From Pristionchus mayeri (Eukaryota; Nematoda; Chromadorea; Rhabditida; Neodiplogasteridae), in assembly GCA_036245805.1 (NCBI GenBank), contig BTRK01000004.1, positions 17,236,001-17,300,000 on the forward strand: a stretch of 64,000 nucleotides of DNA. Reading direction: 5' to 3'. The first letter of the stretch is position 1. Each line of letters starts with the position of its first letter. Shown here piece by piece: positions 8,839 through 22,797 of the stretch. The position numbers and the translations under genes are program-made. The notes under the pieces are model-generated. The model searched no databases. It was not told the DNA's origin and was given only the letters and a program-made list of their open reading frames with translations.

Positions 8839-9500
8839 ATTTTGCTATTTTTTATAACCGGATATTGGCTTTTTCTCGTTTCTAGTCAATTTTTGCACCT
8901 TTTTAAAGGCTGCTTTCGATTGCTATTCATCGATTACGACACGACAAACTATCAAAAAAGTCCGAGTTTTCCTACTCAGGTGTAAATAATTCCGATTTTT
9001 TCTGAAAATGAGTGAAAATTTTGAAGCTAAACCTTCGCCTTTGCTCTCAAAAGTTTCCGCCTATGCTCAACCACTCCCAAAAATGACCTTAACTTATGCC
9101 GTCAACTTTCAGCCGACACCTGTCGGAAGGCAGATACTAGCCAGAGGGTTACGGTAATCATTATCAGGGGTGCTGTAGCTTTGTCTGGTTATCCGCTGTG
9201 GCTAGCATTGAACGCTGAGCACTGCCGCCGTAGTGGCCTGCTTTTCCGCCCATGATGCTCACTCAATAACCCATATAGTAACCATCATTGGGGTACGGTA
9301 ACAATCCCCAGGTGTACTGTAGTTGTCCACGAATCAGTACCAGCCCACTGCCCACTGTCTCTAGACACCCTGGCAGGTTCGCGCGTCCAACGGCGGCCAT
9401 GTCTCGATTCTGTCTACCCGATTTTAGCAGGGTCGCACTTTTTCTCAATTTCTCATCCCATTACCCTTCGTACTTTGCGTTATAGAATACGATACTTTTT

Positions 9501-9639
9501 GCCCCTTCGGGCTTGCAAAAATTGCATACGGCACCCGTATTTCAGGGGCCGTAGCGGGCAATTGGGAAAAGTTTTCAACCAGCAATAAACGCACCTCGGC
9601 TAAGCCTCATTGGTCACGTTACCGCCACTGCGCAAAGCT
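9501..9639 (-). ncRNA. U4 snRNA, unit 6
   Basis: 139-nt form. Confidence 0.95.
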
Positions 9640-10365
9640 GATGAGAGACGGAAAGGGAGATCTTACCTAGGGCGAGTGCTCTCTGCACGCGCCGGGACAG
9701 AAAAGGCCCCTTATCCGCTGATTCTAGAGAGCGCACACTCTTTATCCAGCGAAACAATTGCATGGATTCGACCCCGGATCCATCAGAGTGTCCTGAAGAA
9801 CTCAAGGAGAAGGGGGCCAACCATCGGCAGGAACCTCGAAACTCCGCTGAGAAGGAGATCGGAGCAACTCCCCCGATCCCACACCCCCGAATTCGGATCA
9901 ACTCTATCAATAGAGTTGGGTCGGCGCAGGTCTAGGAAGGGAATCGAACAGTAAAGTGGAGAGCGAGAGAAGAGAGATTGCATAGAGAAAGAGAAAGAAC
10001 TCTCCGTCGTTTGCATTCTCTCTCGGATGTGAGTCTCGGAGCGAATGTTTCTGGCAATGTGCCAACAAAATACAATACATTCTTTTCAAAACGCAATCCA
10101 TTGGAGTCTAGATCTTCCCAAAAAGATCAGGTGGACATCAGTGATGGCAAATCGATACCTGCTCTCCTTCTTTCACACGCTCTCTCGCTCCGTATTATCA
10201 GCGAAAGATCACACGAAATGAGCAGAACGCATGTCGATTTGACATCTCGGATTGATCTTTGATCTCGGGAAAGATCAATTCATTTTCCAGTAATCGCATT
10301 TTCCTCCACCATCTAGAGCGCACCGATTTGCAGGATACTGGCCGATTCTTTCACCATTAGCCCTC

Positions 10366-10483
10366 GCTTACGACCATACCCCGTTGAGAACACGACATCC
10401 CGTCCGATCTGTCAAGTTAAGCAACGGTGGGCCCAGTTAGTACTTGGATCGGAGACGGCTTGGGAATCCTGGGTGTTGTAAGC
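10366..10483 (+). rRNA. 5S rRNA, unit 7
   Basis: Complete copy. Confidence 0.96.
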
Positions 10484-11145
10484 ATTTTGCTATTTTTTAT
10501 AACCGGATATTGGCTTTTTCTCGTTTCTAGTCAATTTTTGCACCTTTTTAAAGGCTGCTTTCGATTGCTATTCATCGATTACGACACGACAAACTATCAA
10601 AAAAGTCCGAGTTTTCCTACTCAGGTGTAAATAATTCCGATTTTTTCTGAAAATGAGTGAAAATTTTGAAGCTAAACCTTCGCCTTTGCTCTCAAAAGTT
10701 TCCGCCTATGCTCAACCACTCCCAAAAATGACCTTAACTTATGCCGTCAACTTTCAGCCGACACCTGTCGGAAGGCAGATACTAGCCAGAGGGTTACGGT
10801 AATCATTATCAGGGGTGCTGTAGCTTTGTCTGGTTATCCGCTGTGGCTAGCATTGAACGCTGAGCACTGCCGCCGTAGTGGCCTGCTTTTCCGCCCATGA
10901 TGCTCACTCAATAACCCATATAGTAACCATCATTGGGGTACGGTAACAATCCCCAGGTGTACTGTAGTTGTCCACGAATCAGTACCAGCCCACTGCCCAC
11001 TGTCTCTAGACACCCTGGCAGGTTCGCGCGTCCAACGGCGGCCATGTCTCGATTCTGTCTACCCGATTTTAGCAGGGTCGCACTTTTTCTCAATTTCTCA
11101 TCCCATTACCCTTCGTACTTTGCGTTATAGAATACGATACTTTTT

Positions 11146-11284
11146 GCCCCTTCGGGCTTGCAAAAATTGCATACGGCACCCGTATTTCAGGGGCCGTAGC
11201 GGGCAATTGGGAAAAGTTTTCAACCAGCAATAAACGCACCTCGGCTAAGCCTCATTGGTCACGTTACCGCCACTGCGCAAAGCT
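11146..11284 (-). ncRNA. U4 snRNA, unit 7
   Basis: 139-nt form. Confidence 0.95.
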
Positions 11285-12010
11285 GATGAGAGACGGAAAG
11301 GGAGATCTTACCTAGGGCGAGTGCTCTCTGCACGCGCCGGGACAGAAAAGGCCCCTTATCCGCTGATTCTAGAGAGCGCACACTCTTTATCCAGCGAAAC
11401 AATTGCATGGATTCGACCCCGGATCCATCAGAGTGTCCTGAAGAACTCAAGGAGAAGGGGGCCAACCATCGGCAGGAACCTCGAAACTCCGCTGAGAAGG
11501 AGATCGGAGCAACTCCCCCGATCCCACACCCCCGAATTCGGATGAACTCTATCAATAGAGTTGGGTCGGCGCAGGTCTAGGAAGGGAATCGAACAGTAAA
11601 GTGGAGAGCGAGAGAAGAGAGATTGCATAGAGAAAGAGAAAGAACTCTCCGTCGTTTGCATTCTCTCTCGGATGTGAGTCTCGGAGCGAATGTTTCTGGC
11701 AATGTGCCAACAAAATACAATACATTCTTTTCAAAACGCAATCCATTGGAGTCTAGATCTTCCCAAAAAGATCAGGTGGACATCAGTGATGGCAAATCGA
11801 TACCTGCTCTCCTTCTTTCACACGCTCTCTCGCTCCGTATTATCAGCGAAAGATCACACGAAATGAGCAGAACGCATGTCGATTTGACATCTCGGATTGA
11901 TCTTTGATCTCGGGAAAGATCAATTCATTTTCCAGTAATCGCATTTTCCTCCACCATCTAGAGCGCACCGATTTGCAGGATACTGGCCGATTCTTTCACC
12001 ATTAGCCCTC

Positions 12011-12128
12011 GCTTACGACCATACCCCGTTGAGAACACGACATCCCGTCCGATCTGTCAAGTTAAGCAACGGTGGGCCCAGTTAGTACTTGGATCGGAGA
12101 CGGCTTGGGAATCCTGGGTGTTGTAAGC
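12011..12128 (+). rRNA. 5S rRNA, unit 8
   Basis: Complete copy. Confidence 0.96.
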
Positions 12129-12790
12129 ATTTTGCTATTTTTTATAACCGGATATTGGCTTTTTCTCGTTTCTAGTCAATTTTTGCACCTTTTTAAAGGC
12201 TGCTTTCGATTGCTATTCATCGATTACGACACGACAAACTATCAAAAAAGTCCGAGTTTTCCTACTCAGGTGTAAATAATTCCGATTTTTTCTGAAAATG
12301 AGTGAAAATTTTGAAGCTAAACCTTCGCCTTTGCTCTCAAAAGTTTCCGCCTATGCTCAACCACTCCCAAAAATGACCTTAACTTATGCCGTCAACTTTC
12401 AGCCGACTCCTGTCGGAAGGCAGATACTAGCCAGAGGGTTACGGTAATCATTATCAGGGGTGCTGTAGCTTTGTCTGGTTATCCGCTGTGGCTAGCATTG
12501 AACGCTGAGCACTGCCGCCGTAGTGGCCTGCTTTTCCGCCCATGATGCTCACTCAATAACCCATATAGTAACCATCATTGGGGTACGGTAACAATCCCCA
12601 GGTGTACTGTAGTTGTCCACGAATCAGTACCAGCCCACTGCCCACTGTCTCTAGACACCCTGGCAGGTTCGCGCGTCCAACGGCGGCCATGTCTCGATTC
12701 TGTCTACCCGATTTTAGCAGGGTCGCACTTTTTCTCAATTTCTCATCCCATTACCCTTCGCACTTTGTGTTATAGAATACGATACTTTTT

Positions 12791-12929
12791 GCCCCTTCGG
12801 GCTTGCAAAAATTGCATACGGCACCCGTATTTCAGGGGCCGTAGCGGGCAATTGGGAAAAGTTTTCAACCAGCAATAAACGCACCTCGGCTAAGCCTCAT
12901 TGGTCACGTTACCGCCACTGCGCAAAGCT
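12791..12929 (-). ncRNA. U4 snRNA, unit 8
   Basis: 139-nt form. Confidence 0.95.
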
Positions 12930-13655
12930 GATGAGAGACGGAAAGGGAGATCTTACCTAGGGCGAGTGCTCTCTGCACGCGCCGGGACAGAAAAGGCCCC
13001 TTATCCGCTGATTCTAGAGAGCGCACACTCTTTATCCAGCGAAACAATTGCATGGATTCGACCCCGGATCCATCAGAGTGTCCTGAAGAACTCAAGGAGA
13101 AGGGGGCCAACCATCGGCAGGAACCTCGAAACTCCGCTGAGAAGGAGATCGGAGCAACTCCCCCGATCCCACACCCCCGAATTCGGATCAACTCTATCAA
13201 TAGAGTTGGGTCGGCGCAGGTCTAGGAAGGGAATCGAACAGTAAAGTGGAGAGCGAGAGAAGAGAGATTGCATAGAGAAAGAGAAAGAACTCTCCGTCGT
13301 TTGCATTCTCTCTCGGATGTGAGTCTCGGAGCGAATGTTTCTGGCAATGTGCCAACAAAATACAATACATTCTTTTCAAAACGCAATCCATTGGAGTCTA
13401 GATCTTCCCAAAAAGATCAGGTGGACATCAGTGATGGCAAATCGATACCTGCTCTCCTTCTTTCACACGCTCTCTCGCTCCGTATTATCAGCGAAAGATC
13501 ACACGAAATGAGCAGAACGCATGTCGATTTGACATCTCGGATTGATCTTTGATCTCGGGAAAGATCAATTCATTTTCCAGTAATCGCATTTTCCTCCACC
13601 ATCTAGAGCGCACCGATTTGCAGGATACTGGCCGATTCTTTCACCATTAGCCCTC

Positions 13656-13773
13656 GCTTACGACCATACCCCGTTGAGAACACGACATCCCGTCCGATCT
13701 GTCAAGTTAAGCAACGGTGGGCCCAGTTAGTACTTGGATCGGAGACGGCTTGGGAATCCTGGGTGTTGTAAGC
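13656..13773 (+). rRNA. 5S rRNA, unit 9
   Basis: Complete copy. Confidence 0.96.
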
Positions 13774-14435
13774 ATTTTGCTATTTTTTATAACCGGATAT
13801 TGGCTTTTTCTCGTTTCTAGTCAATTTTTGCACCTTTTTAAAGGCTGCTTTCGATTGCTATTCATCGATTACGACACGACAAACTATCAAAAAAGTCCGA
13901 GTTTTCCTACTCAGGTGTAAATAATTCCGATTTTTTCTGAAAATGAGTGAAAATTTTGAAGCTAAACCTTCGCCTTTGCTCTCAAAAGTTTCCGCCTATG
14001 CTCAACCACTCCCAAAAATGACCTTAACTTATGCCGTCAACTTTCAGCCGACTCCTGTCGGAAGGCAGATACTAGCCAGAGGGTTACGGTAATCATTATC
14101 AGGGGTGCTGTAGCTTTGTCTGGTTATCCGCTGTGGCTAGCATTGAACGCTGAGCACTGCCGCCGTAGTGGCCTGCTTTTCCGCCCATGATGCTCACTCA
14201 ATAACCCATATAGTAACCATCATTGGGGTACGGTAACAATCCCCAGGTGTACTGTAGTTGTCCACGAATCAGTACCAGCCCACTGCCCACTGTCTCTAGA
14301 CACCCTGGCAGGTTCGCGCGTCCAACGGCGGCCATGTCTCGATTCTGTCTACCCGATTTTAGCAGGGTCGCACTTTTTCTCAATTTCTCATCCCATTACC
14401 CTTCGCACTTTGTGTTATAGAATACGATACTTTTT

Positions 14436-14574
14436 GCCCCTTCGGGCTTGCAAAAATTGCATACGGCACCCGTATTTCAGGGGCCGTAGCGGGCAATTGG
14501 GAAAAGTTTTCAACCAGCAATAAACGCACCTCGGCTAAGCCTCATTGGTCACGTTACCGCCACTGCGCAAAGCT
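14436..14574 (-). ncRNA. U4 snRNA, unit 9
   Basis: 139-nt form. Confidence 0.95.
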
Positions 14575-15300
14575 GATGAGAGACGGAAAGGGAGATCTTA
14601 CCTAGGGCGAGTGCTCTCTGCACGCGCCGGGACAGAAAAGGCCCCTTATCCGCTGATTCTAGAGAGCGCACACTCTTTATCCAGCGAAACAATTGCATGG
14701 ATTCGACCCCGGATCCATCAGAGTGTCCTGAAGAACTCAAGGAGAAGGGGGCCAACCATCGGCAGGAACCTCGAAACTCCGCTGAGAAGGAGATCGGAGC
14801 AACTCCCCCGATCCCACACCCCCGAATTCGGATCAACTCTATCAATAGAGTTGGGTCGGCGCAGGTCTAGGAAGGGAATCGAACAGTAAAGTGGAGAGCG
14901 AGAGAAGAGAGATTGCATAGAGAAAGAGAAAGAACTCTCCGTCGTTTGCATTCTCTCTCGGATGTGAGTCTCGGAGCGAATGTTTCTGGCAATGTGCCAA
15001 CAAAATACAATACATTCTTTTCAAAACGCAATCCATTGGAGTCTAGATCTTCCCAAAAAGATCAGGTGGACATCAGTGATGGCAAATCGATACCTGCTCT
15101 CCTTCTTTCACACGCTCTCTCGCTCCGTATTATCAGCGAAAGATCACACGAAATGAGCAGAACGCATGTCGATTTGACATCTCGGATTGATCTTTGATCT
15201 CGGGAAAGATCAATTCATTTTCCAGTAATCGCATTTTCCTCCACCATCTAGAGCGCACCGATTTGCAGGATACTGGCCGATTCTTTCACCATTAGCCCTC

Positions 15301-15418
15301 GCTTACGACCATACCCCGTTGAGAACACGACATCCCGTCCGATCTGTCAAGTTAAGCAACGGTGGGCCCAGTTAGTACTTGGATCGGAGACGGCTTGGGA
15401 ATCCTGGGTGTTGTAAGC
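15301..15418 (+). rRNA. 5S rRNA, unit 10
   Basis: Complete copy. Confidence 0.96.
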
Positions 15419-16080
15419 ATTTTGCTATTTTTTATAACCGGATATTGGCTTTTTCTCGTTTCTAGTCAATTTTTGCACCTTTTTAAAGGCTGCTTTCGAT
15501 TGCTATTCATCGATTACGACACGACAAACTATCAAAAAAGTCCGAGTTTTCCTACTCAGGTGTAAATAATTCCGATTTTTTCTGAAAATGAGTGAAAATT
15601 TTGAAGCTAAACCTTCGCCTTTGCTCTCAAAAGTTTCCGCCTATGCTCAACCACTCCCAAAAATGACCTTAACTTATGCCGTCAACTTTCAGCCGACACC
15701 TGTCGGAAGGCAGATACTAGCCAGAGGGTTACGGTAATCATTATCAGGGGTGCTGTAGCTTTGTCTGGTTATCCGCTGTGGCTAGCATTGAACGCTGAGC
15801 ACTGCCGCCGTAGTGGCCTGCTTTTCCGCCCATGATGCTCACTCAATAACCCATATAGTAACCATCATTGGGGTACGGTAACAATCCCCAGGTGTACTGT
15901 AGTTGTCCACGAATCAGTACCAGCCCACTGCCCACTGTCTCTAGACACCCTGGCAGGTTCGCGCGTCCAACGGCGGCCATGTCTCGATTCTGTCTACCCG
16001 ATTTTAGCAGGGTCGCACTTTTTCTCAATTTCTCATCCCATTACCCTTCGTACTTTGCGTTATAGAATACGATACTTTTT

Positions 16081-16219
16081 GCCCCTTCGGGCTTGCAAAA
16101 ATTGCATACGGCACCCGTATTTCAGGGGCCGTAGCGGGCAATTGGGAAAAGTTTTCAACCAGCAATAAACGCACCTCGGCTAAGCCTCATTGGTCACGTT
16201 ACCGCCACTGCGCAAAGCT
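16081..16219 (-). ncRNA. U4 snRNA, unit 10
   Basis: 139-nt form. Confidence 0.95.
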
Positions 16220-16945
16220 GATGAGAGACGGAAAGGGAGATCTTACCTAGGGCGAGTGCTCTCTGCACGCGCCGGGACAGAAAAGGCCCCTTATCCGCTG
16301 ATTCTAGAGAGCGCACACTCTTTATCCAGCGAAACAATTGCATGGATTCGACCCCGGATCCATCAGAGTGTCCTGAAGAACTCAAGGAGAAGGGGGCCAA
16401 CCATCGGCAGGAACCTCGAAACTCCGCTGAGAAGGAGATCGGAGCAACTCCCCCGATCCCACACCCCCGAATTCGGATCAACTCTATCAATAGAGTTGGG
16501 TCGGCGCAGGTCTAGGAAGGGAATCGAACAGTAAAGTGGAGAGCGAGAGAAGAGAGATTGCATAGAGAAAGAGAAAGAACTCTCCGTCGTTTGCATTCTC
16601 TCTCGGATGTGAGTCTCGGAGCGAATGTTTCTGGCAATGTGCCAACAAAATACAATACATTCTTTTCAAAACGCAATCCATTGGAGTCTAGATCTTCCCA
16701 AAAAGATCAGGTGGACATCAGTGATGGCAAATCGATACCTGCTCTCCTTCTTTCACACGCTCTCTCGCTCCGTATTATCAGCGAAAGATCACACGAAATG
16801 AGCAGAACGCATGTCGATTTGACATCTCGGATTGATCTTTGATCTCGGGAAAGATCAATTCATTTTCCAGTAATCGCATTTTCCTCCACCATCTAGAGCG
16901 CACCGATTTGCAGGATACTGGCCGATTCTTTCACCATTAGCCCTC

Positions 16946-17063
16946 GCTTACGACCATACCCCGTTGAGAACACGACATCCCGTCCGATCTGTCAAGTTAA
17001 GCAACGGTGGGCCCAGTTAGTACTTGGATCGGAGACGGCTTGGGAATCCTGGGTGTTGTAAGC
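16946..17063 (+). rRNA. 5S rRNA, unit 11
   Basis: Complete copy. Confidence 0.96.
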
Positions 17064-17725
17064 ATTTTGCTATTTTTTATAACCGGATATTGGCTTTTTC
17101 TCGTTTCTAGTCAATTTTTGCACCTTTTTAAAGGCTGCTTTCGATTGCTATTCATCGATTACGACACGACAAACTATCAAAAAAGTCCGAGTTTTCCTAC
17201 TCAGGTGTAAATAATTCCGATTTTTTCTGAAAATGAGTGAAAATTTTGAAGCTAAACCTTCGCCTTTGCTCTCAAAAGTTTCCGCCTATGCTCAACCACT
17301 CCCAAAAATGACCTTAACTTATGCCGTCAACTTTCAGCCGACTCCTGTCGGAAGGCAGATACTAGCCAGAGGGTTACGGTAATCATTATCAGGGGTGCTG
17401 TAGCTTTGTCTGGTTATCCGCTGTGGCTAGCATTGAACGCTGAGCACTGCCGCCGTAGTGGCCTGCTTTTCCGCCCATGATGCTCACTCAATAACCCATA
17501 TAGTAACCATCATTGGGGTACGGTAACAATCCCCAGGTGTACTGTAGTTGTCCACGAATCAGTACCAGCCCACTGCCCACTGTCTCTAGACACCCTGGCA
17601 GGTTCGCGCGTCCAACGGCGGCCATGTCTCGATTCTGTCTACCCGATTTTAGCAGGGTCGCACTTTTTCTCAATTTCTCATCCCATTACCCTTCGCACTT
17701 TGTGTTATAGAATACGATACTTTTT

Positions 17726-17864
17726 GCCCCTTCGGGCTTGCAAAAATTGCATACGGCACCCGTATTTCAGGGGCCGTAGCGGGCAATTGGGAAAAGTTTT
17801 CAACCAGCAATAAACGCACCTCGGCTAAGCCTCATTGGTCACGTTACCGCCACTGCGCAAAGCT
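17726..17864 (-). ncRNA. U4 snRNA, unit 11
   Basis: 139-nt form. Confidence 0.95.
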
Positions 17865-18590
17865 GATGAGAGACGGAAAGGGAGATCTTACCTAGGGCGA
17901 GTGCTCTCTGCACGCGCCGGGACAGAAAAGGCCCCTTATCCGCTGATTCTAGAGAGCGCACACTCTTTATCCAGCGAAACAATTGCATGGATTCGACCCC
18001 GGATCCATCAGAGTGTCCTGAAGAACTCAAGGAGAAGGGGGCCAACCATCGGCAGGAACCTCGAAACTCCGCTGAGAAGGAGATCGGAGCAACTCCCCCG
18101 ATCCCACACCCCCGAATTCGGATCAACTCTATCAATAGAGTTGGGTCGGCGCAGGTCTAGGAAGGGAATCGAACAGTAAAGTGGAGAGCGAGAGAAGAGA
18201 GATTGCATAGAGAAAGAGAAAGAACTCTCCGTCGTTTGCATTCTCTCTCGGATGTGAGTCTCGGAGCGAATGTTTCTGGCAATGTGCCAACAAAATACAA
18301 TACATTCTTTTCAAAACGCAATCCATTGGAGTCTAGATCTTCCCAAAAAGATCAGGTGGACATCAGTGATGGCAAATCGATACCTGCTCTCCTTCTTTCA
18401 CACGCTCTCTCGCTCCGTATTATCAGCGAAAGATCACACGAAATGAGCAGAACGCATGTCGATTTGACATCTCGGATTGATCTTTGATCTCGGGAAAGAT
18501 CAATTCATTTTCCAGTAATCGCATTTTCCTCCACCATCTAGAGCGCACCGATTTGCAGGATACTGGCCGATTCTTTCACCATTAGCCCTC

Positions 18591-18708
18591 GCTTACGACC
18601 ATACCCCGTTGAGAACACGACATCCCGTCCGATCTGTCAAGTTAAGCAACGGTGGGCCCAGTTAGTACTTGGATCGGAGACGGCTTGGGAATCCTGGGTG
18701 TTGTAAGC
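18591..18708 (+). rRNA. 5S rRNA, unit 12
   Basis: Complete copy. Confidence 0.96.
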
Positions 18709-19370
18709 ATTTTGCTATTTTTTATAACCGGATATTGGCTTTTTCTCGTTTCTAGTCAATTTTTGCACCTTTTTAAAGGCTGCTTTCGATTGCTATTCAT
18801 CGATTACGACACGACAAACTATCAAAAAAGTCCGAGTTTTCCTACTCAGGTGTAAATAATTCCGATTTTTTCTGAAAATGAGTGAAAATTTTGAAGCTAA
18901 ACCTTCGCCTTTGCTCTCAAAAGTTTCCGCCTATGCTCAACCACTCCCAAAAATGACCTTAACTTATGCCGTCAACTTTCAGCCGACTCCTGTCGGAAGG
19001 CAGATACTAGCCAGAGGGTTACGGTAATCATTATCAGGGGTGCTGTAGCTTTGTCTGGTTATCCGCTGTGGCTAGCATTGAACGCTGAGCACTGCCGCCG
19101 TAGTGGCCTGCTTTTCCGCCCATGATGCTCACTCAATAACCCATATAGTAACCATCATTGGGGTACGGTAACAATCCCCAGGTGTACTGTAGTTGTCCAC
19201 GAATCAGTACCAGCCCACTGCCCACTGTCTCTAGACACCCTGGCAGGTTCGCGCGTCCAACGGCGGCCATGTCTCGATTCTGTCTACCCGATTTTAGCAG
19301 GGTCGCACTTTTTCTCAATTTCTCATCCCATTACCCTTCGCACTTTGTGTTATAGAATACGATACTTTTT

Positions 19371-19509
19371 GCCCCTTCGGGCTTGCAAAAATTGCATACG
19401 GCACCCGTATTTCAGGGGCCGTAGCGGGCAATTGGGAAAAGTTTTCAACCAGCAATAAACGCACCTCGGCTAAGCCTCATTGGTCACGTTACCGCCACTG
19501 CGCAAAGCT
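19371..19509 (-). ncRNA. U4 snRNA, unit 12
   Basis: 139-nt form. Confidence 0.95.
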
Positions 19510-20234
19510 GATGAGAGACGGAAAGGGAGATCTTACCTAGGGCGAGTGCTCTCTGCACGCGCCGGGACAGAAAAGGCCCCTTATCCGCTGATTCTAGAGA
19601 GCGCACACTCTTTATCCAGCGAAACAATTGCATGGATTCGACCCCGGATCCATCAGAGTGTCCTGAAGAACTCAAGGAGAAGGGGGCCAACCATCGGCAG
19701 GAACCTCGAAACTCCGCTGAGAAGGAGATCGGAGCAACTCCCCGATCCCACACCCCCGAATTCGGATCAACTCTATCAATAGAGTTGGGTCGGCGCAGGT
19801 CTAGGAAGGGAATCGAACAGTAAAGTGGAGAGCGAGAGAAGAGAGATTGCATAGAGAAAGAGAAAGAACTCTCCGTCGTTTGCATTCTCTCTCGGATGTG
19901 AGTCTCGGAGCGAATGTTTCTGGCAATGTGCCAACAAAATACAATACATTCTTTTCAAAACGCAATCCATTGGAGTCTAGATCTTCCCAAAAAGATCAGG
20001 TGGACATCAGTGATGGCAAATCGATACCTGCTCTCCTTCTTTCACACGCTCTCTCGCTCCGTATTATCAGCGAAAGATCACACGAAATGAGCAGAACGCA
20101 TGTCGATTTGACATCTCGGATTGATCTTTGATCTCGGGAAAGATCAATTCATTTTCCAGTAATCGCATTTTCCTCCACCATCTAGAGCGCACCGATTTGC
20201 AGGATACTGGCCGATTCTTTCACCATTAGCCCTC

Positions 20235-20352
20235 GCTTACGACCATACCCCGTTGAGAACACGACATCCCGTCCGATCTGTCAAGTTAAGCAACGGTGGG
20301 CCCAGTTAGTACTTGGATCGGAGACGGCTTGGGAATCCTGGGTGTTGTAAGC
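20235..20352 (+). rRNA. 5S rRNA, unit 13
   Basis: Complete copy. Confidence 0.96.
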
Positions 20353-21014
20353 ATTTTGCTATTTTTTATAACCGGATATTGGCTTTTTCTCGTTTCTAGT
20401 CAATTTTTGCACCTTTTTAAAGGCTGCTTTCGATTGCTATTCATCGATTACGACACGACAAACTATCAAAAAAGTCCGAGTTTTCCTACTCAGGTGTAAA
20501 TAATTCCGATTTTTTCTGAAAATGAGTGAAAATTTTGAAGCTAAACCTTCGCCTTTGCTCTCAAAAGTTTCCGCCTATGCTCAACCACTCCCAAAAATGA
20601 CCTTAACTTATGCCGTCAACTTTCAGCCGACTCCTGTCGGAAGGCAGATACTAGCCAGAGGGTTACGGTAATCATTATCAGGGGTGCTGTAGCTTTGTCT
20701 GGTTATCCGCTGTGGCTAGCATTGAACGCTGAGCACTGCCGCCGTAGTGGCCTGCTTTTCCGCCCATGATGCTCACTCAATAACCCATATAGTAACCATC
20801 ATTGGGGTACGGTAACAATCCCCAGGTGTACTGTAGTTGTCCACGAATCAGTACCAGCCCACTGCCCACTGTCTCTAGACACCCTGGCAGGTTCGCGCGT
20901 CCAACGGCGGCCATGTCTCGATTCTGTCTACCCGATTTTAGCAGGGTCGCACTTTTTCTCAATTTCTCATCCCATTACCCTTCGTACTTTGTGTTATAGA
21001 ATACGATACTTTTT

Positions 21015-21153
21015 GCCCCTTCGGGCTTGCAAAAATTGCATACGGCACCCGTATTTCAGGGGCCGTAGCGGGCAATTGGGAAAAGTTTTCAACCAGCAAT
21101 AAACGCACCTCGGCTAAGCCTCATTGGTCACGTTACCGCCACTGCGCAAAGCT
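21015..21153 (-). ncRNA. U4 snRNA, unit 13
   Basis: 139-nt form. Confidence 0.95.
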
Positions 21154-21878
21154 GATGAGAGACGGAAAGGGAGATCTTACCTAGGGCGAGTGCTCTCTGC
21201 ACGCGCCGGGACAGAAAAGGCCCCTTATCCGCTGATTCTAGAGAGCGCACACTCTTTATCCAGCGAAACAATTGCATGGATTCGACCCCGGATCCATCAG
21301 AGTGTCCTGAAGAACTCAAGGAGAAGGGGGCCAACCATCGGCAGGAACCTCGAAACTCCGCTGAGAAGGAGATCGGAGCAACTCCCCGATCCCACACCCC
21401 CGAATTCGGATCAACTCTATCAATAGAGTTGGGTCGGCGCAGGTCTAGGAAGGGAATCGAACAGTAAAGTGGAGAGCGAGAGAAGAGAGATTGCATAGAG
21501 AAAGAGAAAGAACTCTCCGTCGTTTGCATTCTCTCTCGGATGTGAGTCTCGGAGCGAATGTTTCTGGCAATGTGCCAACAAAATACAATACATTCTTTTC
21601 AAAACGCAATCCATTGGAGTCTAGATCTTCCCAAAAAGATCAGGTGGACATCAGTGATGGCAAATCGATACCTGCTCTCCTTCTTTCACACGCTCTCTCG
21701 CTCCGTATTATCAGCGAAAGATCACACGAAATGAGCAGAACGCATGTCGATTTGACATCTCGGATTGATCTTTGATCTCGGGAAAGATCAATTCATTTTC
21801 CAGTAATCGCATTTTCCTCCACCATCTAGAGCGCACCGATTTGCAGGATACTGGCCGATTCTTTCACCATTAGCCCTC

Positions 21879-21996
21879 GCTTACGACCATACCCCGTTGA
21901 GAACACGACATCCCGTCCGATCTGTCAAGTTAAGCAACGGTGGGCCCAGTTAGTACTTGGATCGGAGACGGCTTGGGAATCCTGGGTGTTGTAAGC
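21879..21996 (+). rRNA. 5S rRNA, unit 14
   Basis: Complete copy. Confidence 0.96.
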
Positions 21997-22658
21997 ATTT
22001 TGCTATTTTTTATAACCGGATATTGGCTTTTTCTCGTTTCTAGTCAATTTTTGCACCTTTTTAAAGGCTGCTTTCGATTGCTATTCATCGATTACGACAC
22101 GACAAACTATCAAAAAAGTCCGAGTTTTCCTACTCAGGTGTAAATAATTCCGATTTTTTCTGAAAATGAGTGAAAATTTTGAAGCTAAACCTTCGCCTTT
22201 GCTCTCAAAAGTTTCCGCCTATGCTCAACCACTCCCAAAAATGACCTTAACTTATGCCGTCAACTTTCAGCCGACTCCTGTCGGAAGGCAGATACTAGCC
22301 AGAGGGTTACGGTAATCATTATCAGGGGTGCTGTAGCTTTGTCTGGTTATCCGCTGTGGCTAGCATTGAACGCTGAGCACTGCCGCCGTAGTGGCCTGCT
22401 TTTCCGCCCATGATGCTCACTCAATAACCCATATAGTAACCATCATTGGGGTACGGTAACAATCCCCAGGTGTACTGTAGTTGTCCACGAATCAGTACCA
22501 GCCCACTGCCCACTGTCTCTAGACACCCTGGCAGGTTCGCGCGTCCAACGGCGGCCATGTCTCGATTCTGTCTACCCGATTTTAGCAGGGTCGCACTTTT
22601 TCTCAATTTCTCATCCCATTACCCTTCGCACTTTGTGTTATAGAATACGATACTTTTT

Positions 22659-22797
22659 GCCCCTTCGGGCTTGCAAAAATTGCATACGGCACCCGTATTT
22701 CAGGGGCCGTAGCGGGCAATTGGGAAAAGTTTTCAACCAGCAATAAACGCACCTCGGCTAAGCCTCATTGGTCACGTTACCGCCACTGCGCAAAGCT
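22659..22797 (-). ncRNA. U4 snRNA, unit 14
   Basis: 139-nt form. Confidence 0.95.

Larger units (their letters stand above)
8226..9870. repeat. unit 6, class I
   Basis: 893A. 1,645 bp. Confidence 0.97.
9871..11515. repeat. unit 7, class I
   Basis: 893A. 1,645 bp. Confidence 0.97.
11516..13160. repeat. unit 8, class II (5 C)
   Basis: 893T. First class II unit. Private C to G at 11544 breaks the outermost pair of the 29-48 hairpin. Confidence 0.97.
13161..14805. repeat. unit 9, class II (5 C)
   Basis: 893T. 1,645 bp. Confidence 0.97.
14806..16450. repeat. unit 10, class I
   Basis: 893A. An isolated class I unit inside a class II block. Confidence 0.97.
16451..18095. repeat. unit 11, class II (5 C)
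   Basis: 893T. 1,645 bp. Confidence 0.97.
18096..19739. repeat. unit 12, class II (4 C)
   Basis: 893T. First unit with the shortened boundary C-run, hence 1,644 bp. Confidence 0.97.
19740..21383. repeat. unit 13, class II recombinant (4 C)
   Basis: 893T with 1246T but 1253T: the only unit in which the two sites, seven bases apart, are in the mixed state. Confidence 0.97.
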
